Notes: generated by a model from the letters alone, not told the origin. A DNA stretch of 64,000 bases from RGIG7179 sp051893555 (GCA_051893555.1 JBJFHL010000076.1:35732-99731), one strand, 5' to 3'. Positions 51,901 to 59,897 are shown, numbered from the stretch's first letter. A program made the numbers and translations.

Positions 51901-53177
51901 TACTCCTGACACTGATCCTCATCGCTGCAGCAGCAGCGGCCTGCTTCCTGACCAACATCGTGGGAACACTGCAAATCTGTGATATTCTGAAAGAATATGC
52001 AGAGAAAGAAGAACTGTCCATGGAACTGACAGTGGATGCGATGCTGGGTTCTGAAACAGCAGATTTTACTGCGGAAATAGACAGAACCATCGTGGACGGA
52101 CATCCGATCACAGCGGTATCACAGGATGGATGGGTGCTGTATTACAATGAAGGAACTGTATATCTGGAAAACGGAAACGCATACCGGATTACAGATGAAT
52201 TTCCAGACTATCTCAATTTGTTGTACCATGCACAGGAGATATACGGTCGTGTAGATATTCAGCAAGAAGACCAAAGATGCACAGCAACAGCAGCAGGAGA
52301 AGATGCGCAGGCACTGCTGAAACTTCTGGTGCCTTCGGCATCTGAATTTCTGGGGAACACTGATAGCCTGAAATTAGAGACTGTGACGGAGGGCGATTTG
52401 CTGAAGGAGATACGTTTCAGCGGAAACGGCACACTGCAGGACGAGGAAAATACAAGTTTTCAGATATCAGCAGTTCTGCGGATCCGCAGCGGAGAGAAGG
52501 AAACACTTTCTGTACCCGCTCCGGTTCTGAAGGCAGTGTCAGAGGGGAAAAGAGGAACGGAAGCGATTCTGACTGACGTTCTGGTACGCATGGCTGCTGC
52601 CTGGAAGGATTTGCAGGAACAGGATACTTTGTGTGCAGAGATGCGTCTGCGGGCGGACTGCGGACCAGTGGCTGTGGAAGATACGCTGCAGCTTTGCCGC
52701 TGGAATGGAAGCTGGAAAGAAATATGGTCTGTCCGAAAGAACGGATATGTATTGTATTTCACGGACACAGCCATCTGTGGGGAGGACGGAAAAATAATTG
52801 CGGAAACGGATCCTCCTTCGGTAAAAGCGGCCGACCTTCTGTCTGTCGCATACCAGGCATTTCTTGCAGGAGGTCTGGAATACAGCAGCACGGAGGAGAA
52901 AGAAATCTTTACCGTTTCGTTGGACGAAGAAGGCATGGAAAAGGCGGCAGAAGCGATTGCACCGGAATCCGTAAAGCTGGATCCGCTTTTGAACAGCGGA
53001 TCGGTGCAGGCAGTGGTTATTCAGGGCAGAATCTGTGAGATCAAGGTCAGCTGCAGCGGTACGGTACGTGTTGCCGCCTCTGATGCCGATGTACTGCTGG
53101 AAGCAGATATGAGAATCAGAGAGGATGATATCGGGGCAGTAATTCCGGATGAAGTAAAGGAAACACTTGAGCAATAG
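48969..53177 (+). CDS. Giant GLUG-repeat membrane protein of the MMPL operon
   Basis: 1402 residues from ATG 48969, with GGAAGGAG upstream; it overlaps the MMPL stop. A signal or anchor segment (about 22-42) is followed by GLUG-type beta-solenoid repeats (TGGIAG, TGGIVG, GGITG; about 90-330 and 495-690), a Ser/Gly-rich coiled coil between them (about 335-480), and an InlB-B-like repeat (about 730-770). Membrane segments lie at about 915-938 and 974-996 with basic residues between. The C-terminal 400 residues contain two similar modules. I infer a surface or envelope scaffold working with the MMPL exporter. No function is established. Confidence 0.8.
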   Translation: MMKMCSKSRGCKDVNCTAGLSLIRVTALVCILVLLNPIAALPQGKAAAAAKTSTIHIRTVEDFEALAEKCKLDTWSQGKRVVLEDDISLEGAEVQAIPTFGGIFDGNGHTISGLSLTENASPTGLFGILQTCGEIQDLHVSGTVAPDGDCSSTGGIAGENYGKIDSCTFTGSVAGKSMTGGIVGMNALTGRITDCSVSGSVTGRKMTGGIAGCSQGRIRDCRNSAYVNTESVDPSVDLEKINLEFSLDVKKLPAMETAVTTMDTGGIAGYSSGRVTGCTNLAAMGYPHIGYNIGGITGRSCGYIYSCENKAAISGRKDVGGVVGQMEPFIAQEVKESTLNRLEKELSTLDGLLSKALNDGNGAIGNVSSRLSRIADYMDSAAGAASDIRTSGSLTGKVEGSSSAASSKTGGSADSRADASAQMIVTTSLGGLSSAISGMSGQMRLLSNEIAGASGTMTNDLKAIQKQINSISDIALELFEGSDENVVTDSSEKNISSVKLGKISSCTNSGTAQGDVNTGGIAGAMAMEYTLDPEDDVSSGLSGKQRSAMELKAIITDCINTGEVSSRYNYAGGICGRMDLGLINRGEGYGRISSEYGDYVGGIAGVTASVVRDSFAKCFLSGGEYVGGIAGCGVDEEAGGDCSKISGCYSMVEIEESTAFNGAISGADAGTFRSNYFVSDTLTGINGRSYTNRAEPISYESLLKKAEKLSLPDAFREFTAVFEADGETVQMLTFSYGDTLETSSWPKVPKKEGYYGRWNKTSLQNLHFDTVIKAVYSPYVSTLSDTGTRSDGRPIFFVEGMFDEGEEVKVTAMPNTPYEFDNLADGWSGLLTKGLSETEVGREIVEQWKISIPDDGEDVHTVRYLAPNADPSHLAVYLKEKDGWKKTDAKVIGSYLSFSVTGQDAEIAVIDTVDTGIIWSIIILLLLMVAAAEIFLICRKIGKKRKKDGTQSSISKEINGEHTASRRRKRRRKPFAAILLTLILIAAAAAACFLTNIVGTLQICDILKEYAEKEELSMELTVDAMLGSETADFTAEIDRTIVDGHPITAVSQDGWVLYYNEGTVYLENGNAYRITDEFPDYLNLLYHAQEIYGRVDIQQEDQRCTATAAGEDAQALLKLLVPSASEFLGNTDSLKLETVTEGDLLKEIRFSGNGTLQDEENTSFQISAVLRIRSGEKETLSVPAPVLKAVSEGKRGTEAILTDVLVRMAAAWKDLQEQDTLCAEMRLRADCGPVAVEDTLQLCRWNGSWKEIWSVRKNGYVLYFTDTAICGEDGKIIAETDPPSVKAADLLSVAYQAFLAGGLEYSSTEEKEIFTVSLDEEGMEKAAEAIAPESVKLDPLLNSGSVQAVVIQGRICEIKVSCSGTVRVAASDADVLLEADMRIREDDIGAVIPDEVKETLEQ

Positions 53178-53190
53178 GAGGAGGTGCAAA

Positions 53191-53811
53191 ATGGGAAATC
53201 AAATCATCTGTATCGGAAGAGAATTCGGCAGCGGGGGACATGAAGTAGCCGTACGGCTGTCAGAGATTCTTGGCATCCAAGTATATGAAAAACATCTGCT
53301 GAATTTGGCATGCGAATATGGGGAACTGGCAGTGCGGCTGATGGAATCCTCGGACGAGAAGGCAACGAATCCATACCTGTTTCAGGTGGTTTATGAAGGA
53401 AATCAGCGGGTACCACGGGGAATTCCCACTACGGAAGTGTTGTTTCAACTTCAGAGCCACGAGATCTGCCGGATTGCGAAAAAGGAAAGCTGTATCTTTG
53501 TCGGACGGTGTGCCGACTATGTGCTGCAGGATAGCGATGCGGTACTGCTGTCTGTATTCATCCGTGCACCAAAGGCACAGAGAATTCAGCGAAAAATGGA
53601 ACAGGAGGACCTGAACCAGAGACAGGCAAAAAGAAAAGTGGAAAAAATGGACCGGCAGCGCAGAAAATATTATGAATATTATACAGGAAGAATCTGGGGT
53701 GGAGATCACTATGATATGATATTTGACAGCAGCCGGATGACACTGGAAGAGATTGCTGAAGAAATCGCAGTGCGGTACCGGCAGATGGAAAAAGGGCAGA
53801 AGGGGATATGA
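53191..53811 (+). CDS. Cytidylate-kinase-like P-loop protein
   Basis: 206 residues from MGNQIICIG, behind AGGAGGTG. A P-loop-like GREFGSGGHEV (about 9-19) and a FVGRCADYVL segment identify the cytidylate kinase-like family. Unlike true Cmk, these proteins often sit beside membrane-protein genes, and their substrate is uncertain. The gene begins 13 bases after the GLUG protein and ends at a strong terminator, so it closes the MMPL operon. Confidence 0.83.
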   Translation: MGNQIICIGREFGSGGHEVAVRLSEILGIQVYEKHLLNLACEYGELAVRLMESSDEKATNPYLFQVVYEGNQRVPRGIPTTEVLFQLQSHEICRIAKKESCIFVGRCADYVLQDSDAVLLSVFIRAPKAQRIQRKMEQEDLNQRQAKRKVEKMDRQRRKYYEYYTGRIWGGDHYDMIFDSSRMTLEEIAEEIAVRYRQMEKGQKGI

Positions 53812-53852
53812 CAAACAGGGCAGAGACTGTAAAGTGCTGCCCTGTTTGTTTG
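53811..53852 (+). terminator. Terminator of the MMPL operon
   Basis: A perfect 13-bp stem (53811-53823 with 53837-53849), starting in the last gene's stop codon, is followed by TTG. Confidence 0.8.
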
Positions 53853-53887
53853 CAGTGTGACATCTACATCCGATATAGCAGATTCTG

Positions 53888-54739
53888 TTACTGCCTGTCT
53901 ATGGTATACCCCTTACCTAAAACACTGTGAATTTCATCCACGACAACGAAAGCGGCCGGATCGATTCTCATGATGATCTTCTTCATCGGCACGACTTTCT
54001 GATAAGGAACGACGGAAAGGATGACTTTCATCTGTTTCTGCTGATAACCACTTTCGGCAAGCAGAGATGTCATACCGGTATCAAGCTCATGAAGCAAAGC
54101 CTCTCGTATCTCATCATGGCGCTCAGAAAAGATTACAATCTGACTTTCTCCGGTGCCGAGTGTTACGACGCGGCCGACGATGGCTGCACATATGGTAATG
54201 ACGAAGATACCGTAGAGGGTTTGATCCAGAGGCTGTCCGATGGACTGCATAATGATGACGGATGCATCGCATACATTCAGCACAACTTGAATCGGAACCT
54301 TAAACTTTTTATTCAAAACAACTCCGATTACATCAAATCCCCCGGAGGATGCACCGCTGCGCAGAACAAGTCCCGATCCGACGCCGAGCATTACGCCTGC
54401 AGCGATGGTGCAGAGCATTTGATCCTGCCGGATAGAATGCAATGGGTAATGTGAAAAAACTTCGAGCAGCAGGGGAAAAAGGAAACTCACCGCTACGGTC
54501 TTGGCTGCAAATTTTTTTCCCACAAAAATAAGAGAAATTACCAACAGACTCATGTTAACCACGAAAACCATCACAGATAATGGGACAGGGATGATATTCA
54601 CCAGAACTTTTGAGAAGCCGGTTACTCCACCGGCGGAATACTCCTGCGGAAGAATAATCATGCCGAATGCTGCGGCAGTCAGTGCTGTACCGATCAGTGT
54701 TTCCATCGCGTAGAATAAATCATGTATGTATTTCTTCAT
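53888..54739 (-). CDS. YitT-family membrane protein
   Basis: 283 residues. Five or so hydrophobic segments (IGTALTAAAFGMIILPQEYSAGG is typical of the family) are followed by a C-terminal DUF2179 domain (GYQQKQMKVILSVVPYQKVVPMKKIIMRIDP). The family is widespread in Firmicutes and of unknown function, possibly a transporter. AGAGAAAAA precedes the ATG. It is divergent to the LysR gene. Confidence 0.92.
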   Translation of the reverse strand: MKKYIHDLFYAMETLIGTALTAAAFGMIILPQEYSAGGVTGFSKVLVNIIPVPLSVMVFVVNMSLLVISLIFVGKKFAAKTVAVSFLFPLLLEVFSHYPLHSIRQDQMLCTIAAGVMLGVGSGLVLRSGASSGGFDVIGVVLNKKFKVPIQVVLNVCDASVIIMQSIGQPLDQTLYGIFVITICAAIVGRVVTLGTGESQIVIFSERHDEIREALLHELDTGMTSLLAESGYQQKQMKVILSVVPYQKVVPMKKIIMRIDPAAFVVVDEIHSVLGKGYTIDRQ

Positions 54740-54770
54740 TTTTTCTCTCCATTAAAATAAGCCTTTCTAT

Positions 54771-54799
54771 ATTATAATTCTGTATTTTCAGGATGACAA
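54771..54799 (-). promoter_or_regulatory. Promoter of the YitT gene
   Basis: Minus-strand TTGTCA (54794-54799), 17 bases, TATAAT (54771-54776). For the divergent LysR gene a TATAAT lies at 54817-54822; its -35 would overlap the same 54794-54799 bases. Confidence 0.7.
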
Positions 54800-54851
54800 C
54801 GACCGTAATTGCATGATATAATAAGAAAAACTTATACTATAGGAGCTGGTT

Positions 54852-55745
54852 ATGCATATCAATCAGTTAAGATATTTTGTATCTGTGGCATCCTGCCGCA
54901 GTTTTACCCGTGCAGCGGAGCGCCATTTTTTAACGCAGACTGCAATCACCCAGCAGGTAAAAGCGTTAGAAGACAGCCTTGGATTTCCGCTGATCAATCG
55001 GCAGAGACGTCCCATAGAGCTTACACCGGCAGGGAAGGTGTTTTATCAGGAAGCAAAAGCAATTCTTGCAAGAGTGGATGCTGCGGTTGTGAAAGCACAG
55101 GAAGCTTCCACCGGTACAGTGGGCACCATACGCATCGGCTATGAGAAAGGATTTGAGCGCTCGGATCTGTCGGACAGGCTGCGGGCTTTTCGCCGGGCAT
55201 ACCCGAACATTCTCATTTTCTGTTACCGCGAAGACACAGATACGCTTTCCGAAAAACTGCTGACCAACGAGCTGGATGTTATTTTCGCATGGGACAGCAC
55301 GAATCTCAGATCCAATGAGGAAGTGGAGTGCAGACTCGATACCCGGTCAAGGCTCTCGGTTGCTTTGTATGCCGGTCATCCTTATGCTGCACGAAAATCC
55401 CTGCGGCGACAGGATCTTCGGGATGAGAACATTCTGTTTATGACACCTTCCCGAAGCGGTGATTCCTTTGGCGATATGCGTTATATGCAGCTGTATGAAA
55501 AGGCAGGGTATGAGCCAAAGATTATTCTGAAAAGCAACGATATAGAAAGTCTGCTGATCATGGTTGCCGCAGAAGAAGGTATCTCTGTGCTGCCTTCGTA
55601 CCTTGTGGAAAAGCTGGGAAATGCGGATAACATTGTTTTTCTGCCGCTGGATGGAGACGATGAATTTGAGGAGATCTTCATGTTCTGGAAAAGCAGCCAC
55701 AGCAATTCTGCGCTGCAGTGCTTTCTGGATTTTGTGAATGGGTAA
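54852..55745 (+). CDS. LysR-family regulator
   Basis: 297 residues. The N-terminal winged helix-turn-helix (MHINQLRYFVSVASCRSFTRAAE, LTQTAITQQVKALE) and a periplasmic-binding-like effector domain (GTIRIGYEKG, ILPSYLVEKLG) are complete. AGGAG lies 6 bases before the ATG. LysR proteins often control the divergent gene, here yitT, and possibly themselves. The effector is unknown. Confidence 0.92.
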   Translation: MHINQLRYFVSVASCRSFTRAAERHFLTQTAITQQVKALEDSLGFPLINRQRRPIELTPAGKVFYQEAKAILARVDAAVVKAQEASTGTVGTIRIGYEKGFERSDLSDRLRAFRRAYPNILIFCYREDTDTLSEKLLTNELDVIFAWDSTNLRSNEEVECRLDTRSRLSVALYAGHPYAARKSLRRQDLRDENILFMTPSRSGDSFGDMRYMQLYEKAGYEPKIILKSNDIESLLIMVAAEEGISVLPSYLVEKLGNADNIVFLPLDGDDEFEEIFMFWKSSHSNSALQCFLDFVNG

Positions 55746-55895
55746 ATCAAAATAGCAGTCTGGATAGAAAATTTTCTTGCTTTTTTGCCAGGATTGGATA
55801 TAATCTCATGTTTTACAGTTCATAATTAAAGGACGTTGGAATTTCAAGGTCCTTGTGCTATATAAATTTCGGTGCAAAACATCCGGAAGTTTGGA

Positions 55896-55924
55896 TTGAC
55901 TTGGCACTTTTGAAGACGTATAAT
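55896..55924 (+). promoter_or_regulatory. Promoter of the antisense RNA
   Basis: TTGACT (55896-55901), 17 bases, TATAAT (55919-55924). It has no downstream open reading frame before the terminator at 55971-56010. Confidence 0.85.
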
Positions 55925-55930
55925 AGACAT

Positions 55931-56012
55931 AGAAAGAGTTACCGATGAACGGTTGCTCAGAGTGATCGAGAAATATCACGTCAGCCGCCAAGCATGGACG
56001 TGATATTTTCTT
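55931..56012 (+). ncRNA. Predicted antitoxin RNA of the type I toxin-antitoxin pair
   Basis: A transcript from the promoter at 55896-55924 would be about 80 nucleotides and end at a 12-bp hairpin (55971-55982 with 55997-56008) with a T-tail. It runs toward the toxin gene and would overlap the 3' part of the toxin mRNA, as in txpA/ratA and bsrG/SR4. It has no ribosome site and no protein of reasonable length. Confidence 0.7.
55971..56010 (+). terminator. Terminator of the antisense RNA, shared with the toxin mRNA
   Basis: A perfect 12-bp stem with a 14-base loop is followed by TTTTC on the plus strand. On the minus strand the stem is the likely end of the toxin mRNA, although its T-tail is weak there. 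Confidence 0.85.
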
Positions 56013-56024
56013 TTCCGAAAGTAT

Positions 56025-56114
56025 CTAATGCTTGTTGTTCAACAACAAGGTGATTACTGCGATTACAAACAGGCCGACAGTGGCAAAAGCAGAAATTGCT
56101 TCATATGTAACCAT
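56025..56114 (-). CDS. Small hydrophobic type I toxin, TxpA/BsrG-like (holin-like)
   Basis: Translating the minus strand gives a 29-residue peptide that starts MVTYEAISAF, continues with a hydrophobic helix and ends NNKH. The M-x-x-YE start and single membrane helix are the hallmark of TxpA/BsrG/putative holin-like toxins (BsrG begins MTVYESLM). A strong GAGAGGTGAT ribosome site lies just upstream. The end of the gene contains a perfect 9-1-9 palindrome (56031-56049). The peptide would insert in the cell membrane, and the antisense RNA would block or destabilise its mRNA. Confidence 0.82.
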   Translation of the reverse strand: MVTYEAISAFATVGLFVIAVITLLLNNKH

Positions 56115-56163
56115 AAAATCACCTCTCTCATGAGGAGCAGCCGTCCACCGTATCTGTATTCCT

Positions 56164-56192
56164 AGTTTAACATACTTTATAGAAAAGAACAA
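56164..56192 (-). promoter_or_regulatory. Promoter of the toxin gene
   Basis: Minus-strand TTGTTC (56187-56192), 17 bases, TAAACT (56164-56169) with an extended TG element. It is weaker than the antisense promoter, as expected for a silent toxin. Confidence 0.6.
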
Positions 56193-56246
56193 GTGTTCCA
56201 CAGAAGCATTTGCTCTTTTTTTATGCAGAAAACAGCAAAGAAATCC

Positions 56247-56275
56247 TTGACTTTCTGCCTATAGCAAAGTAAAAT
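56247..56275 (+). promoter_or_regulatory. Promoter of ileS
   Basis: TTGACT (56247-56252), 17 bases, TAAAAT (56270-56275). The predicted start of about 56282 begins the T-box leader. Confidence 0.7.
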
Positions 56276-56281
56276 ATTATA

Positions 56282-56570
56282 GTACGTTTTTACGTGCATC
56301 AACTGAATCAACAGACGTTGAAGGAACCAGTAGCAGGATGTAAGAACCTTACAGAGAACCGTCTGCGGGAGACGAGATGCGAAAGCCGGGAGAGCGGATT
56401 TTGTGAAGTGCCCTGTGGTGAGAGGACGGTGGTGAAGTCTGTGTGAATATCACTCCGGAGTCTGACACGCTAATGAGAGGCGGCCTTGATGGAGGCGGCA
56501 ACTAGGGTGGTACCGCGGTTAGGAATAATCGTCCCTAAATCAATTTTTGATGTTGGTTTGGGGATTTTTT
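56282..56570 (+). promoter_or_regulatory. T-box leader of ileS (isoleucine specifier)
   Basis: The leader contains the conserved T-box AGGGTGGTACCGCGG (56504-56518) and a terminator stem (56531-56543 with 56553-56564) followed by T-runs. In the specifier loop the triplet ATC (56449-56451), followed by A as usual, reads isoleucine and agrees with the downstream gene. Uncharged tRNA-Ile would prevent termination. Confidence 0.95.
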
Positions 56571-56642
56571 ATATACCGGTAAACCAAAATCAGAACGAAA
56601 ACTTATATTTAAGTATTTAGTACGAAAAGAAAGGAAAAGAGA

Positions 56643-59600
56643 ATGTTCAAAAACTTATCAGAAAAGCCGGTTGCTGAAGTTCAGAACGAGCAAGTGGCGA
56701 AATGGAAAGAAGAAGATCTGCTGCATAAGTGCGTCTCTGCCAGAGAGGGTGCACCGTCATTTGTATTCTATGAAGGACCTCCGACTGCCAACGGCAAACC
56801 GGGTATTCATCATGTTATGGCAAGAACCCTGAAGGATTCCATCAATCGTTATAAGACCATGCAGGGTTATCAGGTAAAGAGAAAAGGCGGCTGGGATACC
56901 CATGGACTCCCGGTGGAAATCGAAGTGGAAAAGCAGCTTGGATTCTCCGGCAAGCAGGACATCGAAGCGTACGGAATCAAGGAATTCAATGAAAAATGCC
57001 GTGAATCCGTCTTCACTTATACAAACATGTGGACCGAAATGTCTGACCGTATGGCATACATGGCAGACATGGACAATCCGTACATCACCCTGGACAACAA
57101 CTATATTGAAACCGGATGGTGGATTTTAAAGCAGGCTTTCGACAAAGGTCTGATTTATGAAGGATATAAGATTCTGCCTTACTGCCCGAGATGTGGAACA
57201 GGTCTGGCTTCTCACGAAGTGGCACAGGGCTACAAGATGGTGAAGGTAAACACTTTAACCTGCAAATTCAAGAAAAAAGGGACAGACAACGAATACTTCC
57301 TCGCATGGACCACAACGCCATGGACCCTTGCATCCAACATTGCCCTGACCGTAGGACCTGACATTGACTACGTGAAGGTAAAGATGACTTCCGGAGATAA
57401 CGAAGGAAACATTTTCTATGTATCCAAGGGTCTGGCTTCCAAGGTTCTCGGAAAGGATGAATACGAAATTCTGGAAGAACTGAAGGGCCGCGACATGGAA
57501 TACTGGGAATACGAACAGCTGATGCCGTTCTGCGTTCCGGAAAAGAATAAAAATGCATTTATTGTAACCTGCATGGATTACGTTTCCACAGAAGACGGTA
57601 CCGGTATTGTTCATACCGCGCCGGCATTCGGTGAAGACGACTATCAGTGCGGACGGAAATACAATCTGGCCGTTCTGCAGCCTGTGGATGAAAGAGGCGA
57701 ATATACGGAAACGCCGTGGAAGGGCCATTTCGTTATGGAAGAAGGTCTTGACGTTGAAATCATCAAGTACCTGGCAGAAGGCGACAAAATCTATAAGAAA
57801 GAAAAACTCGAGCATAACTATCCGCACTGCTGGAGATGCGATACACCGCTGGTTTACTATGCGAAGCCTTCCTGGTACATTGAAATGTCCAAGCTGAAGG
57901 ATCAGCTGGTTGCCAACAACAACACCGTAAACTGGTATCCGGATTTTGTCGGTGAAAAACGATTCGGGAACTGGCTGGCAGATGTGAAGGACTGGGCAAT
58001 TTCCCGTTCCAGATACTGGGGTACACCGATTCCAATCTGGAGATGTGAATGCGGTCATCTGCACTGCATCGGTTCCAGAAAAGAACTGGTGGAACTGGCC
58101 AATGAAGACATCGACGAAAGCATCGAACTGCACCGTCCGTATGTGGATGATGTGACCCTGACCTGCCCGGAATGCGGCAAGACCATGCACAGAGTTCCGG
58201 AAGTTATGGACTGCTGGTTTGACTCCGGTTCCATGCCGTTTGCACAGTGGCACTATCCGTTTGAACATAAGGAAGATTTCGACCAGCTGTTCCCGGCAGA
58301 CTTTATCTGTGAAGGCATCGACCAGACCAGAGGCTGGTTCTATTCCCTGATGGCGATTTCCACCATCGTAAAGGGCTGCGCACCATACAAGAACGTTCTG
58401 GTAAATGACCTGATTCTGGACAAAGAAGGAAAGAAGATGTCCAAGCATAAGGGCAATACGGTATCTCCGTTTGAAATGCTTGACAAATACGGTGCCGATG
58501 CGACAAGATGGTATCTGCTTTCCGTTTCTCCGGCATGGACGCCGACCAAGTTTGATGAAGAAGGTCTGAGCGATGTTGTCAGCAAGTTCTTCGGAACCCT
58601 GAGAAACGTATATAATTTCTTTGTTCTGTATGCAAACCAGGATGATCTGAATCCTGCGGAATTTGAAGTTCCGTATGCAAACCGTCCGGAACTTGACAGA
58701 TGGATTCTGTCCAAGTATAACCAGCTGATTGCAGATGTCACCGAATATATGGATTCTTATGACCATATGAAGACGGTTCGTGCCATCACGGATTTCGTGG
58801 CAGAGGATTTGTCCAACTGGTATATCCGCCGGGCAAGAAGACGGTTCTTCGCAGAGGAACTGACCGAAGATAAGAAGAGTGCATATGCAACCACCTACGA
58901 AGTGCTGGTTGGCGTAGCGAAGCTGATCGCACCGATTGCGCCGTTCATCTCCGATGAAATCTACACCAACCTGACCGGTGAGGAAACCGTACATGTTGCA
59001 TACTTCCCGAAGGCCAACATGGATCTGGTGGACAAAGGCGTCGAAGAAAGAATGGATCTGGTCAGAGCCCTGGTTACCCTGGGCCGCGGCACCAGAGAAA
59101 AAGAAAAGATCAAGGTAAGACAGCCTCTGAGCGAAGTGCTGGTTGACGGTAAGTACGAAGCACTGATCAGCGACCTGACACCGCTGATTATGGAAGAACT
59201 GAATGTAAAGAAAGTCGTTTTCGAAAACGATCTGGAAAAATATATGAACTTTACCCTGAAGCCGAACTTCAGAGCGGCCGGTCCTGTACTGGGCAGCAAA
59301 GTGAAGGCATTCGGCGGCGCCATGGCGAAAGTCAATGCAGCGGAATTCGTCGGGAAGATGGAAGCAGAGGGTAAGGTTGCCATTGAGCTGGACGGGGAAA
59401 CCTTCGACGTGACGAAGGATCTGGTGGATATCCGCATCAGTGCCAAGGAAGGCTTCGCAGTCGCTATGGAAAACAACATCTTTACCATTCTGGATACCAC
59501 GCTGACCGATGAACTGATCGATGAAGGTCTGGCCAGAGAGCTGATCTCCAAGGTACAGCAGATGCGTAAGCAGAAAGACTTCGAAATGATGGATAACATC

Positions 59601-59771
59601 GTGATTACCATCGAAGCCGACGAAGCGGTGAAGGCTGCAGTTTCCAAGCATGCTGACTATATCAGGAAGGAAACCCTGGCTGTGGAAATCGCGGAAGCAG
59701 GTGCAGAGTCTGGTCTGGACAAGTTCGATCTGAATGGACACAAGACCGGTATTGATGTGAAGAGAGTGTAA
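56643..59771 (+). CDS. ileS: Isoleucyl-tRNA synthetase, IleRS2 type with swapped GIHH signature
   Basis: 1042 residues, the length of the IleRS2 (eukaryote-like) branch rather than the roughly 930-residue bacterial IleRS1. Class I motifs: the HIGH-equivalent reads G54-I55-H56-H57 (GKPGIHHVMA) instead of HxGH, and the KMSKS loop reads KMSKH near residue 598. Zinc-finger-like pairs (CPRCG, CPECG) and the editing domain are present. IleRS2 enzymes tolerate mupirocin, and the swapped GxHH form has been linked to hyper-resistance. The gene lies behind an Ile T-box and an AGAAAGGAAAAGAG ribosome site. Confidence 0.95.
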   Translation: MFKNLSEKPVAEVQNEQVAKWKEEDLLHKCVSAREGAPSFVFYEGPPTANGKPGIHHVMARTLKDSINRYKTMQGYQVKRKGGWDTHGLPVEIEVEKQLGFSGKQDIEAYGIKEFNEKCRESVFTYTNMWTEMSDRMAYMADMDNPYITLDNNYIETGWWILKQAFDKGLIYEGYKILPYCPRCGTGLASHEVAQGYKMVKVNTLTCKFKKKGTDNEYFLAWTTTPWTLASNIALTVGPDIDYVKVKMTSGDNEGNIFYVSKGLASKVLGKDEYEILEELKGRDMEYWEYEQLMPFCVPEKNKNAFIVTCMDYVSTEDGTGIVHTAPAFGEDDYQCGRKYNLAVLQPVDERGEYTETPWKGHFVMEEGLDVEIIKYLAEGDKIYKKEKLEHNYPHCWRCDTPLVYYAKPSWYIEMSKLKDQLVANNNTVNWYPDFVGEKRFGNWLADVKDWAISRSRYWGTPIPIWRCECGHLHCIGSRKELVELANEDIDESIELHRPYVDDVTLTCPECGKTMHRVPEVMDCWFDSGSMPFAQWHYPFEHKEDFDQLFPADFICEGIDQTRGWFYSLMAISTIVKGCAPYKNVLVNDLILDKEGKKMSKHKGNTVSPFEMLDKYGADATRWYLLSVSPAWTPTKFDEEGLSDVVSKFFGTLRNVYNFFVLYANQDDLNPAEFEVPYANRPELDRWILSKYNQLIADVTEYMDSYDHMKTVRAITDFVAEDLSNWYIRRARRRFFAEELTEDKKSAYATTYEVLVGVAKLIAPIAPFISDEIYTNLTGEETVHVAYFPKANMDLVDKGVEERMDLVRALVTLGRGTREKEKIKVRQPLSEVLVDGKYEALISDLTPLIMEELNVKKVVFENDLEKYMNFTLKPNFRAAGPVLGSKVKAFGGAMAKVNAAEFVGKMEAEGKVAIELDGETFDVTKDLVDIRISAKEGFAVAMENNIFTILDTTLTDELIDEGLARELISKVQQMRKQKDFEMMDNIVITIEADEAVKAAVSKHADYIRKETLAVEIAEAGAESGLDKFDLNGHKTGIDVKRV

Positions 59772-59790
59772 GAATTTAGTAACGTAATTC

Positions 59791-59832
59791 AAAATCCCCC
59801 TGGTGGCGGAAACGTGATCCGGGGGATTTTTC
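59791..59832 (+). terminator. Terminator of ileS
   Basis: A perfect 10-bp stem (59791-59800 with 59821-59830) is followed by T-runs. Confidence 0.85.
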
Positions 59833-59861
59833 TTGTACTTTTTACGGTTTTGACGTATACT
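59833..59861 (+). promoter_or_regulatory. Promoter of rlmN
   Basis: TTGTAC (59833-59838), 17 bases, TATACT (59856-59861), immediately after the ileS terminator. Confidence 0.75.
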
Positions 59862-59897
59862 GAAGAAAGAAATTCAGGACAGAGAAAGGATTATGGT

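Noticed and set aside
57255..59792. An 845-residue open frame on the minus strand
   Set aside because: It lies wholly opposite ileS. The translated sequence is rich in Phe, His, Ile and Gln, as expected of reverse-complement codons, and has no domain.
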